This document shows positions 1 to 9,171 of a DNA stretch of 64,000 bases, piece by piece. The position numbers were made by a program, and so were the translations under genes. Where the stretch lies: contig JAIYDW010000094.1 in NCBI GenBank assembly GCA_027487315.1, positions 1 through 64,000 on the forward strand, in the 5' to 3' direction. The notes under the pieces are model-generated. The model searched no databases. It was not told where the DNA came from and saw nothing but the letters and a program-made list of their open reading frames with translations. Position 1 is the first letter of the stretch, and every line of letters begins with the position of its first letter. Source of the stretch: Verrucomicrobiaceae bacterium (GTDB taxonomy: Bacteria; Verrucomicrobiota; Verrucomicrobiia; Verrucomicrobiales; Verrucomicrobiaceae).

Positions 1-414
1 CCCCGCAGGCAGACTCTGCCCCCCGCCAATCGAGGTGCTCTTCAACCGCAAAACGTCAGCCCAAAAATTGAAGTAATGTTGCTGATACCCAGGCGATGCC
101 AGCAACTGATCAATCAATTTGGCCCGCTTATCCGCCGCTGTATCCGCCAAAAACGCCTGCGTCTCCTTCAAAGAAGGAATCCTGCCCACCGTATCCAAAT
201 ACACCCGCCGCAAAAACACCTCGTCCGTCGCCCGCGCATTCGGCTGCAACTTCTGCTGCTCCAGCTTGGTCAGCACCAGCGCATCAATCTCCTTGGCACG
301 GCCCAAAGCATCCAAAGACTCAGCCTGGGCACATGCCCAAGCCAACAGTCCCAGGACTCCAACAGTCCAAACTTGGCGATTTCTAAGGAGGGGAGTGAAG
401 CAAGGATTCTTCAT
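1..414 (-). CDS. DUF1549 (PSCyt2-like) domain-containing secreted protein, N-terminal part; runs off the window start
   Basis: Reverse strand translates without stops from ATG at 414: MKNPCFTPLLRNRQVWTVGVLGLLAWACAQAESLDALGRAKEIDALVLTKLEQQKLQPNARATDEVFLRRVYLDTVGRIPSLKETQAFLADTAADKRAKLIDQLLASPGYQQHYFNFWADVLRLKS; signal peptide plus the D-E-V-F-L-R-R-x-Y-L-D-x-x-G-R-x-P motif typical of DUF1549. Absent from the ORF track because it has no stop in the window. Confidence 0.85.
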   Translation of the reverse strand, partial: MKNPCFTPLLRNRQVWTVGVLGLLAWACAQAESLDALGRAKEIDALVLTKLEQQKLQPNARATDEVFLRRVYLDTVGRIPSLKETQAFLADTAADKRAKLIDQLLASPGYQQHYFNFWADVLRLKSTSIGGGQSLPAG

Positions 415-595
415 ATTTTTCACGGTGCAATTCCCTTGGACGCTGACCCAAAGGCTTTGATTCACCCCTGAAACGTCAGATCGACCCCCCTCTTTCAGCT
501 TCTTTTACTGCCCATTTTTACCGGGATATGCTCCCGGACTAACGCACTCCCCAAGGGAGTCGGTGGCACCCACGGGCCGCCCTCCCTGCGCCCAA

Positions 596-613
596 TGTGA
601 CGTATTTGTCACA
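596..613. promoter_or_regulatory. 18-bp palindromic putative operator TGTGAC-GTATTT-GTCACA
   Basis: Perfect 6-bp arms, 6-bp spacer, 53 bp upstream of the ORF starting at 667; same motif at 18987, 25109, 25292 and degenerate at 14609. Confidence 0.55.
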
Positions 614-666
614 GTCGGCCATTTGCCCGTCGTTGAGGCTTTGCCAAGCTCACATGGGCTTTACTC

Positions 667-1458
667 ATGGCTTTTTACACCTCCAATTTCCTCTTGCTGT
701 GGCTATCGTTCACAGCCACGTCGGCATTCTCCCAGCTCCCAGCTGGAGAGACCCAGGGCAATGCTGCCTCAATTCAATCCAGTCGCGACACTCTCGCTCA
801 GTGGATCGAAACGCAGCGCATCATTTCCAGTGAAGAATCTTCCTGGCAAACCACCAAACTCGCTCTCGAAGGCAGAGTCGCCCTCGTCCAGCAGGAATTG
901 GATGACCTCAACAATAAGGTCTCTCAATCCAACAAGACCATCGCCGAGGAAGAAACACGCAAATCCAACCTCCAACGCGAACTCGACGCCGCCAAATCAT
1001 CCACTCAGTCTCTAATCGAAGCTGCCGGCCTAATGGAGGCTGAAATCATGAAGCTCAAAACCATCCTGCCAGACCCCATCCTCAAGAAGGTCCAAGCTCT
1101 CTACGAACGTATCCCGGAAGATCCCAACAGCACCAAAGTCTCACTCGCCGAGCGCTACCAAAACATCCTCGGCATTCTCAACGAGGCTGACAAAGCCAAC
1201 AACGAACTCATGGTCCTCTCCGAAGTTCGGGAAATTGCCGGTGCTTCTCCCACCGAGGTCGAGACCATCTATGTCGGCCTCGCTCAGGCTTATTTTGTCA
1301 ACGCTGACCGAAACTTCGCAGGCACAGGTCGCCCCGTAAACGGCAAATGGCAGTGGGAACGACTCGACGAAATCAGCACCGATGTCGCCGAAATGCTCAG
1401 CGTTATCAGCGCGAAAGGAAAACCTAAGTTCGTGCACCTGCCCATTCAGATTGACTAA
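667..1458 (+). CDS. DUF3450-like periplasmic coiled-coil protein of a TonB/ExbB operon
   Basis: 263-aa ORF with N-terminal signal, long coiled coil and C-terminal region resembling DUF3450; directly upstream of exbB-like gene. Confidence 0.75.
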   Translation: MAFYTSNFLLLWLSFTATSAFSQLPAGETQGNAASIQSSRDTLAQWIETQRIISSEESSWQTTKLALEGRVALVQQELDDLNNKVSQSNKTIAEEETRKSNLQRELDAAKSSTQSLIEAAGLMEAEIMKLKTILPDPILKKVQALYERIPEDPNSTKVSLAERYQNILGILNEADKANNELMVLSEVREIAGASPTEVETIYVGLAQAYFVNADRNFAGTGRPVNGKWQWERLDEISTDVAEMLSVISAKGKPKFVHLPIQID

Positions 1459-1462
1459 TTCG

Positions 1463-3115
1463 ATGAACCGAAATCCTCTCCTTCAACTCAGCCTGTTCGC
1501 AGCCTCACTCGTCGCAGTGACGCTGTCAACGCACTCCCATGCGCAGGCACCCGCAGCAGTCACCCCGCCACCCGCTGCCCAGACCTCCAAACTCCAATCA
1601 GCCGTCCAGGCGTCCCAGGACCGCCTCGAAAAAGCCAAACAAGAGTTGGCTGCCCTGCGCTCCAAAATCGAAGCCGATACCCTCCCCCTCGCCAACAAGC
1701 TCCAAGAAGTGGAGCAGAAACTCGGCACCACCCGCAACGATGTCCAAGGCGTCGACCGCGTGCTCTCCGGCAAACAACTCGAAAACACCAACCTCCAGTC
1801 CTCTGTCAAACTCAAAACCGAAGAAAACGCCTACCTCGCCAGCATCATGGACGAATTCGTCCGGGGCTTCGAAACGCGTTTGTTCAGCGGCGAACTGCCC
1901 CGCTACAAACCCATTCTCGAAGAAGCCAAATTGGTCATGACCAACCAGGAAATGAGTTCCAACGACAAATTCGCCCGTCAAATCGCCGCAGTCAAAGCCG
2001 CACTCGCCCGCCTTCAAGACATCGTCGGTGGCTCACGCTTCCCCGGCAAGGCTGTCGACTCCAAAGGCAACCTCATCGACGGCACCTTCGTCCTAGTCGG
2101 ACCCGCCAGCTACTTCGCCGCGAAGTTTGGCGACGTTTTCGGCTTGGCCATCCCCCAGCTTTCCTCGCCAAATCCCATCGTCCGAGCCTTCCCTGACCCA
2201 GGCTCCATCGGCGAACCCCATGAAAAAGTCATGCACTGGTTCGAGTCCAAATTCGGTTCCCACCAAGAGGAATCCCGCGCCGGCCTCAAAGAGGTCGTCG
2301 CTGCCACCCCAGGTTGGCTTCCAATCGACCCTTCAAAAGGCGCTGCTCTCAGGGACATGGTCGAAAAATTCAACATCATCGAGACCTTTATCCATGGTGG
2401 CTGGATCATGTGGCCCATCCTCGCTTCCTCCATCGCTGCCTTCACCGTCGTCCTCGAACGCGTCTTCTTCATCTTCAACGAGTCGCGCAAACGCAGCAGC
2501 AAGAAACTCGAGAAATTCTTCGCTCTCTGTGAAGCCAACGACATGGACGGTGCCGTGGCCGTCAGCAAAACGACCAAAGATTTCGTCGTGCGCGCCCTTG
2601 GCTACGCCCTCGAACACCGCGATACCTCCCTCCACAGCGCTCTGATCTATTCCTCCCAAACCGCGACCAAACGCTTCAATCGCGGTCTCGTCGTCCTGGA
2701 TACCGTCATCACCCTGGCCCCCATGCTCGGCCTCCTCGGAACCGTCACCGGGATGATGGGTTCATTCCAATCCATCAGTGGTGACAATGGCAACCCCACC
2801 GCCGTCATGGGCGGGATTTCCGAAGCTTTGATCGCCACCGCCGCCGGTCTCGGCATCGCGCTGATCTGTCTCCTCCCCTACAACTACCTCAACGCCAAAA
2901 TCGAAGAGGCCCAGAAAGACCTCGAAACAGCCACTGCTCGTCTCGAATTGCTCGTCCAAGTGTCCGAACAGGTCCGAAGACTGAAGGAAGCCCCACCCCC
3001 ATCAGGCGGTTCCACACCCCCTTCCCCCAGCCACTCCCATTCCCCTTCGGCCTCCACTGTGCCCAACGCCTCTCCAGACAAAGATCCCCCTCTCGGCCAG
3101 CCTTTGCCAGCCTGA
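1463..3115 (+). CDS. MotA/TolQ/ExbB proton-channel family protein with N-terminal periplasmic coiled coil
   Basis: MNRNPLLQLSLFAASLVAVTLSTHSHAQ signal, coiled coil, then GGWIMWPILASSIAAFTVVLERVFFI and LDTVITLAPMLGLLGTVTGMMGSF typical of ExbB/TolQ. Start moved from ORF-track 1382 to 1463. Confidence 0.9.
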   Translation: MNRNPLLQLSLFAASLVAVTLSTHSHAQAPAAVTPPPAAQTSKLQSAVQASQDRLEKAKQELAALRSKIEADTLPLANKLQEVEQKLGTTRNDVQGVDRVLSGKQLENTNLQSSVKLKTEENAYLASIMDEFVRGFETRLFSGELPRYKPILEEAKLVMTNQEMSSNDKFARQIAAVKAALARLQDIVGGSRFPGKAVDSKGNLIDGTFVLVGPASYFAAKFGDVFGLAIPQLSSPNPIVRAFPDPGSIGEPHEKVMHWFESKFGSHQEESRAGLKEVVAATPGWLPIDPSKGAALRDMVEKFNIIETFIHGGWIMWPILASSIAAFTVVLERVFFIFNESRKRSSKKLEKFFALCEANDMDGAVAVSKTTKDFVVRALGYALEHRDTSLHSALIYSSQTATKRFNRGLVVLDTVITLAPMLGLLGTVTGMMGSFQSISGDNGNPTAVMGGISEALIATAAGLGIALICLLPYNYLNAKIEEAQKDLETATARLELLVQVSEQVRRLKEAPPPSGGSTPPSPSHSHSPSASTVPNASPDKDPPLGQPLPA

Positions 3116-3168
3116 GCCTCACGTCTCTAAACCCTTTCTTACCCAAACTCTAACTCACACTATCCACT

Positions 3169-3585
3169 ATGGCAGGCGGCGGCGGCGGCAGAACAGCAGG
3201 CGGCAGGAAAAAGGCCAACATCCAGATCGTTCCTCTGATCGATGTGGTCTTCTTCCTGTTGGCCACCTTCATCATGTACACTTTGTCCATGTCCAAAAAC
3301 ATGGGCGTCAACGTCCAACTCCCAGGTTCCAGCACCTCTTCCAAACAAGCCAGTACCGAGGATGCCCTGACCATTTCCGTCCTGAAAAAAGGCGAGCTCT
3401 TTTTCAACAAGGACAAAATCACTATCCAACAGCTCCCCTTCCGCCTCCAGTCCTTCAAGGCCCAACACAAAGAACCCAAAGTCATCGTCAATTCGGATGA
3501 AGACGCCGAAATGCGCAATGTCATCAATGTCATCGATGAAGTCAAAGCGGCTGGCATCATGAAAGTCGGGTTCGCTACCAAATAG
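3169..3585 (+). CDS. ExbD/TolR family biopolymer transport protein
   Basis: 138 aa; NIQIVPLIDVVFFLLATFIMYTLS is the ExbD transmembrane/Asp signature. Confidence 0.92.
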   Translation: MAGGGGGRTAGGRKKANIQIVPLIDVVFFLLATFIMYTLSMSKNMGVNVQLPGSSTSSKQASTEDALTISVLKKGELFFNKDKITIQQLPFRLQSFKAQHKEPKVIVNSDEDAEMRNVINVIDEVKAAGIMKVGFATK

Positions 3586-3591
3586 ACCCCT

Positions 3592-4275
3592 ATGTTAAAG
3601 GCTCTTTTCTGGTTCTTCATCGCTCTGCTCGTACACGCAGCCTTCCTGCTCTTCGGCAAGGCTCTGCTTCCCCATAGCGAAAAACACGAGGAATTGAAAG
3701 TCACCGAGGTCGACCTCAGCGAAAACGTCAAAGAAGAAGACAAAGTCGAAGAAAAAGAGAAAGTGGACGAGCAAGTCGAGGCGCCTCCCGAACAAATGGT
3801 CGATGCCAAAATGTTCGAAGAACCCGCCAGCGCACCCGAAGCGCCTGCCGCCCTCTCCGCCATGAGCCTTTCCGACCTCGCTGGTGCCATGAGTGGTGCC
3901 ATGAGTGATTTCGGCGGCGCAGGCGGCATTACCTCCGGCGGTGTCATCGGCGGCACCGGCACCGGCACCCTCGGCAGCGCCATGGGCGCAGGCGCCATGG
4001 ATAGCATGGATGTCGACGAACGCCCCCGCGCCATGGGAGCTCCCAATATCAAGCTGCCCAGGGAATTGAAGGGCGCCTCCGGCAAAGTCATCGTCCGTTT
4101 GGTCGTCGACGAAAAAGGCAAGATCCAAAAACCCCAAGTCGAAACCTCCACCAACTCTGCCCTCAACCAAGCCGTCTTGGATGGCATCCTCTCCATGCGC
4201 TTCGAACCCGCCACTCGTGGCGGCAAGAAGGTCTCCTGCAAAGTGCGCCTTCCTATCGTCATCGGTGCCGCCTAG
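3592..4275 (+). CDS. TonB family protein
   Basis: N-terminal TM, acidic/Ala-Pro-rich linker, C-terminal GKVIVRLVVDEKGKIQKPQVETSTNSALNQAVLDGILSMRFEPATRGGKKVSCKVRLPI. Confidence 0.9.
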   Translation: MLKALFWFFIALLVHAAFLLFGKALLPHSEKHEELKVTEVDLSENVKEEDKVEEKEKVDEQVEAPPEQMVDAKMFEEPASAPEAPAALSAMSLSDLAGAMSGAMSDFGGAGGITSGGVIGGTGTGTLGSAMGAGAMDSMDVDERPRAMGAPNIKLPRELKGASGKVIVRLVVDEKGKIQKPQVETSTNSALNQAVLDGILSMRFEPATRGGKKVSCKVRLPIVIGAA

Positions 4276-4296
4276 CGAGATAACCTCCCCTCGATC

Positions 4297-5712
4297 ATGC
4301 TACGCTCTACTCCCTTTCTGATCGCTCTCGTTGGCGCCTCCCTGACCTCCATGTCAGCCGCTGATCAGCGCGCTTTCTACCCCGCCAATTACTTCAAATC
4401 CAAAGAGTTTCGGGACGCTTTCCTCGGCACTCTCGGTGTCAAAACCGATGTCGAACCCAAAATCAGCGATGAGGAGCAAAACTACCTCTCCCAAATCGAA
4501 CCCTTCCTTTCGGAAGATGCCGACGCCTGCATCCGCGCCTACCAAAAGCTAGTCACACCGGAAAGCACCGCTCGCTTCGAATACGAACTCGGTGTGATCT
4601 ATCTCCAAAAAGGCCAAATCGAAGAAGCCCGCGACTGGATGCTCAAGGCTGTCACCAAATTCGACAACTTCCTCCGCGCCCACACCAACCTGGGCATGCT
4701 CTACACCCGCCTCAACAAAACCCAGGAGGCCATCCCCCACATCACCAAGGCACTCGCCCTCGGCCAAACCAACGAGCAACTCTTCGGCATGCTCGCCTAC
4801 TGCCACCTCCAAAATGGCGATGCCCTCAGCGCTGAGTCCGCTTACCGCAACGCCATCATGCTCGGGCCTAAAACGCTCGACTGGAAAACAGGCCTCGCCC
4901 AGGCTCTTTTCGCCCAGCAAAAGGCCACCGAGGCCATCGCCCTCCTCGATGAATTGCTCAAACAGCAACCCGAGAAAGAGCTCTTCTGGTCCATGCAGGC
5001 CCTCGCCTACCTCGCCAATCAGCAACCCATGAAGGCTGCCCAAAATCTCGAGACTCTCGCGATGATGGACGCCGCCACCGCCAAGGACTACTCCACCTTG
5101 GCAGACATCTACCTCTCCGAATCCATTTACCCTCTCGCAGGCCAGGCCTACATCAGTTCCCTGACCGCCAAAAACGCCCCAGCCACCGCCGAAGCACCTC
5201 TCCGCTCGGCCGAAATGCTCGCCCAGCGAGCCGCCTACCCCCAGGCCCAGCAACTCCTCGACGCCATCGAAAAACATTTCACCGAGATGCCCCAAGGGGA
5301 TCACCTCAAGGCCCTCAAAATCCGCAGCCGCATCGCCACCGCCCTGGAGGCGACTGACCAGGCCGTCACCATCCTCAAAGAGGTCATCAAAACCGATCCG
5401 CTCGATGGCGAAGCCCTCCTCCTCCTCGCCAACCACTACCAATCCGAAGGTTCCCCTGAGGACCTCGTCCAATCGGTCTTCTACCTCGAGCGCGCCATCA
5501 AAGTCCCCTCCGTCGAAGCCGAGGCCGGCGTCCGCCTCGCCCAAGCCCTCGTCGTCAAATCCTCCACCGACCTCGACAAAGCCAAGAAAATCGAATCCCT
5601 CCAACGCGCCGTCGACCTCCTCAAACGCTCCCAAGACCTCAAAAAGCGCGAAAGCGTCGGCAAATACCTAGCCGACCTCGAAAAAGCCCTCCAAAAAACC
5701 AAGGGACTCTAA
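4297..5712 (+). CDS. Secreted tetratricopeptide repeat protein, last gene of the TonB-type operon
   Basis: 471 aa with signal peptide and multiple TPR motifs (FLRAHTNLGMLYTRLNKTQEAIPHITKALALG). Confidence 0.85.
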   Translation: MLRSTPFLIALVGASLTSMSAADQRAFYPANYFKSKEFRDAFLGTLGVKTDVEPKISDEEQNYLSQIEPFLSEDADACIRAYQKLVTPESTARFEYELGVIYLQKGQIEEARDWMLKAVTKFDNFLRAHTNLGMLYTRLNKTQEAIPHITKALALGQTNEQLFGMLAYCHLQNGDALSAESAYRNAIMLGPKTLDWKTGLAQALFAQQKATEAIALLDELLKQQPEKELFWSMQALAYLANQQPMKAAQNLETLAMMDAATAKDYSTLADIYLSESIYPLAGQAYISSLTAKNAPATAEAPLRSAEMLAQRAAYPQAQQLLDAIEKHFTEMPQGDHLKALKIRSRIATALEATDQAVTILKEVIKTDPLDGEALLLLANHYQSEGSPEDLVQSVFYLERAIKVPSVEAEAGVRLAQALVVKSSTDLDKAKKIESLQRAVDLLKRSQDLKKRESVGKYLADLEKALQKTKGL

Positions 5713-6063
5713 CCACCTCGCCGCAACGTCCAGCAGTTCGTTTGTAAAGTTTCACTAGTCCCCAGATCTTCCCTCACCTGAAGCGCCCAATTCCATCGCG
5801 CCTCTTCTCTCATTCAGGCTTCCCAAGTTCAAGGCCCCACAGCCCTTACCTAAAGCCGCTGCACAAAACCGCTGGGATCACAGCCGCTGTAACCAACCGG
5901 AAGTTGACCCAGATCTCCCGGCGGCTTGTCCGGCCACTCCTGGCAGCAAATCAGGCCCCTCTAACTTCGAAGTGCTGGTCTAAAAACTCGCCGCCCGACG
6001 CCATGACGACCCACATCGGCCAGGCGGGCTCCACGTTGAACCAACAGCATCCCCACCGTTCCT

Positions 6064-9000
6064 CTACCACTTCCCGGTAATGCTCACACTGTAAATCGTT
6101 CCCGCCTGCGTCACCGCAAAGGGCACCCCACTGGCAAACTCCCGCCTCCTCGGCTCATCCAGCAAGTTGCTCACCCGCACTCCAATCTCCCAGTTCTCAA
6201 AGACTTTCTTGGAAAGATAAGCGTCCACCGAGGTAAACGGCAGTTGGAAAATATCAGGAATCGTCTGCGCATTGACCCGCCCGCCCCCCGCATACAGAAG
6301 ACTCCCCGTCACGTTTAGCAAAATCCCAGCACTGGTGCCCAAGTCCTTATTGTCATAGGTGACACTAGCATTGAAAGTGTATTCAGGCTGTCCTTGCAGC
6401 GGCCGGTCTGTCGACAATCCAGCTTCCCGCCTCAACTGCTCGTTGAACGGGATCAGATCAACCTTGGAGGCAACATAGCCATAGTTCATGCCAAACGTCC
6501 AGTCACTCAAGACCGGAACAATCTCTCCGAGGTTTTTGAACGTCTCCACTTCAAAGCCAAACAAAGACGCCCCCACCTCATTCCGTGCCGTGTTGAACAA
6601 ACCCAAGTTCACCTGCTCGATGGGGTTCGCTATCGTCTTCGCAAAGAGATTCGCCGCCACCAAATCCCCACCTCCCAGATTCCATTCCCATCTTACATCG
6701 TAGTTGACCACATCTGACATGTTCAGAAGCACGTTCCCGATGAAAATGTCGCCGCTAGAGGGCTCGCGGGAAAACACTGGCGCAATCTCCTTGAAGTTCG
6801 GCCGGGCGACCGTTCGGGTGATGGCAGTTCGCAGGTACATGTCGTCTGCTAGAGTCCATTTGACTCCCAGCGCCGGCAGCAAGTCCGTCCTCACAATGGA
6901 AGGATTGGCAAGTTGTTCAGGAGGGTAAGGCTCTCCAGTGATCGGATCATTCAAAAGCAAAAGCCCAGCCCCTTGGCTCGGATCTAGCAAGTTGATTCCC
7001 GGAACGGCAAATCGAATATCCGTGTGCTCCACTCGCCCCCCAGCAACCACTTCCAAATCATCAGACAAATTAAACACCGCCGCCGCATGCGCTGCAGGAA
7101 TCGTTTGTGAAGCCGTATACTCTTCCCTGACAGGCAGTACCCGGCCCCGCGTCAAAAAGATGTTGTCAATTCTCAAGAATCGATCCGGTAACGCCGGAAA
7201 CGGCGGCGAGGGTGGCACTCCCGGCTGAAACACAGAGGTCTGATCAGAAAGATCCCCGCTCCCGATCTGATCCGCGATCGTGAGATTCTCCCTGTCATTT
7301 GGACTCACCCCCACCGGAGCTTGCAAAGACCCGGTCGAATTCAGCAAATACTCAAAGTTTTCGCTCAAATACTCACGATCTGTCCTGTCAAACGCCGCCC
7401 CAAACTTGATCTTCGTCCTATCTTCATCATCAGGCCCGCCTCCAATCGGCAGTTCCACATCTAACGCAAGGTAGTAGCTCTTATCATCGGAGCGTCGCCA
7501 GACCCTCTCATTGTCCGGAGGTGCCGGATCACCTGCGGCAATAACATTCCCCAAGTCGAAGTCATAAGCATTGAAGGTCTTCCTCAAATCCGGCTGGTCC
7601 TGGTAAGAAGTGCTAAAAGCCGCAACCCAGTTCGTCTTGATGTCGCCCAATTCGGGAAACCGATGCTCTCCCGCCAGTTGCCAGGTTTGCAAATACCGCT
7701 GCGTGTAGCCAAGTGCTTCCCGAAAGATGATCCGCTGCTCCTGTTGCACCGGGATTCCATTGTTCAGAGTGTTCAGGTTGTCATTTTCGCCCAACGCAAA
7801 TACCGCCTCATCCTCCGCGGCAAGATTGGTGAAATAGGTCAAACCGATAGTGTCGTCATCCCATTCAATCGAGGCACTGATCAAACCACCCGCCAAAAGC
7901 CCCTCCTGTCCCCGGCTGTAATCCTCAAAATAAGTCGACCCAATCGACAAGTCCACCGGACTCACCTGCGCCCGGCCTCTCGTTCCTTCCTCCAGGGTAT
8001 ACCGCTTCGCATACGTGATGCCGCCCACAATCCCTAACTCACCTCCAAGAAAATCGGGCACCCGGGTCCCTCCCAGCGCAGTCACCGAAAAATTCTCCGG
8101 TGCCTTCCTCGTCGTAACCCCTGTACCCCGGCCAAACAACAACTCGGCGGCCCTCAGACGATTCCCAGACGAAACCCGGTTCACGTCATCCTGTGGGTTC
8201 ACCGATGGGTCGGTGTAGGAGAAGGTGCTGGGATCAAATGGAAGATCGGCTGCGTCAAATTGCTTCAGCTCATTTGGCAAACTCCTCTCCCTGGATGTTC
8301 CCAGCATCCCTGTTCCAGCTCCACGATACGAAAGAAATTTTTCGCTCCCCGTGGTTCGCGTATTGAAAGCATTGGAGACTGAAAAATTGAAAAATGGCTC
8401 ATCAGGTAGCCTTTTGGTGACCACATTTAACGAGCCCCCCGTCGCCTCCCCAGGCATCCACGGCACAAATGTCTTCGAACTCACCAGCGTCTCCACCAGT
8501 CCAGTCGGGAAAATGTCGATGTTCACCGCCCGACGGTCGGGGTCAGAACTCGGAATCCGCGCCCCGTTCAGTAGCACCACATTATACCGGTCACTCAACC
8601 CCCGCACCACCACATACCGACTGTCCACCACCGCCGTGCTCGTCAATCGTTTCGCCGCCGATCCAATATCTCCCCCCGATCCTGATGCCTTTAACAAACT
8701 CGGCGCCACCGCCTGGGCAAACGACTGCACCGGCGCCCCAATCTCAACCGGCCCCACCGTCAACTCTTCCTCCTCGATCGTCGACACCACAAACTCATCC
8801 AACTCCACCACCTCCGCCGTCAATTGAATCTCCGTCTCTTGCACGGCACCAGCAGACACGACCACACCCGATACCGCTCCCCGAATGTACCCCTCCTTAG
8901 AGGCAACAATCCGGTAAACTCCAGCCTCCAACTCATTCGCAAAGAACCGCCCCTCCGAATCGGTCACCAGCGCCTTCCCCCCGGGCTCCAACGCTACCGA

Positions 9001-9171
9001 CGCTCCAGACACCGGAACAAAGAAATCCGCGTCCTTCACCATTCCGCGAATCCCCCCCTGCTGCGCACAAACATCCGTCGCCATCCAGGCAAAGGCCAGC
9101 ACTGCCCATCGCAGGCACCAAATGGCTCCCCGTTTCAAACTTGTCTTTTCGCTGTCTCTCATTCCACTCAT
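6064..9171 (-). CDS. TonB-dependent receptor with N-terminal carboxypeptidase-regulatory-like domain
   Basis: 1035 aa; GGIRGMVKDADFFVPVSGASVALEPGGKALVTDSEGRF, plug (SSKTFVPWMPGEATGGSLNVVTKRLPDEPFFNFSVSNAFN) and beta-barrel ending in an aromatic-containing strand. Confidence 0.92.
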   Translation of the reverse strand: MSGMRDSEKTSLKRGAIWCLRWAVLAFAWMATDVCAQQGGIRGMVKDADFFVPVSGASVALEPGGKALVTDSEGRFFANELEAGVYRIVASKEGYIRGAVSGVVVSAGAVQETEIQLTAEVVELDEFVVSTIEEEELTVGPVEIGAPVQSFAQAVAPSLLKASGSGGDIGSAAKRLTSTAVVDSRYVVVRGLSDRYNVVLLNGARIPSSDPDRRAVNIDIFPTGLVETLVSSKTFVPWMPGEATGGSLNVVTKRLPDEPFFNFSVSNAFNTRTTGSEKFLSYRGAGTGMLGTSRERSLPNELKQFDAADLPFDPSTFSYTDPSVNPQDDVNRVSSGNRLRAAELLFGRGTGVTTRKAPENFSVTALGGTRVPDFLGGELGIVGGITYAKRYTLEEGTRGRAQVSPVDLSIGSTYFEDYSRGQEGLLAGGLISASIEWDDDTIGLTYFTNLAAEDEAVFALGENDNLNTLNNGIPVQQEQRIIFREALGYTQRYLQTWQLAGEHRFPELGDIKTNWVAAFSTSYQDQPDLRKTFNAYDFDLGNVIAAGDPAPPDNERVWRRSDDKSYYLALDVELPIGGGPDDEDRTKIKFGAAFDRTDREYLSENFEYLLNSTGSLQAPVGVSPNDRENLTIADQIGSGDLSDQTSVFQPGVPPSPPFPALPDRFLRIDNIFLTRGRVLPVREEYTASQTIPAAHAAAVFNLSDDLEVVAGGRVEHTDIRFAVPGINLLDPSQGAGLLLLNDPITGEPYPPEQLANPSIVRTDLLPALGVKWTLADDMYLRTAITRTVARPNFKEIAPVFSREPSSGDIFIGNVLLNMSDVVNYDVRWEWNLGGGDLVAANLFAKTIANPIEQVNLGLFNTARNEVGASLFGFEVETFKNLGEIVPVLSDWTFGMNYGYVASKVDLIPFNEQLRREAGLSTDRPLQGQPEYTFNASVTYDNKDLGTSAGILLNVTGSLLYAGGGRVNAQTIPDIFQLPFTSVDAYLSKKVFENWEIGVRVSNLLDEPRRREFASGVPFAVTQAGTIYSVSITGKW

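Noticed and set aside
596-613. Canonical CRP box
   Set aside because: Half-sites TGTGA and TCACA are 8 bp apart here, not the 6 bp of the E. coli CRP consensus; kept as an unassigned palindromic operator.
4549-5634. 361-aa minus ORF opposite the TPR gene
   Set aside because: Shadow ORF of a gene with clear TPR motifs; Gly/Glu/Val-rich translation.
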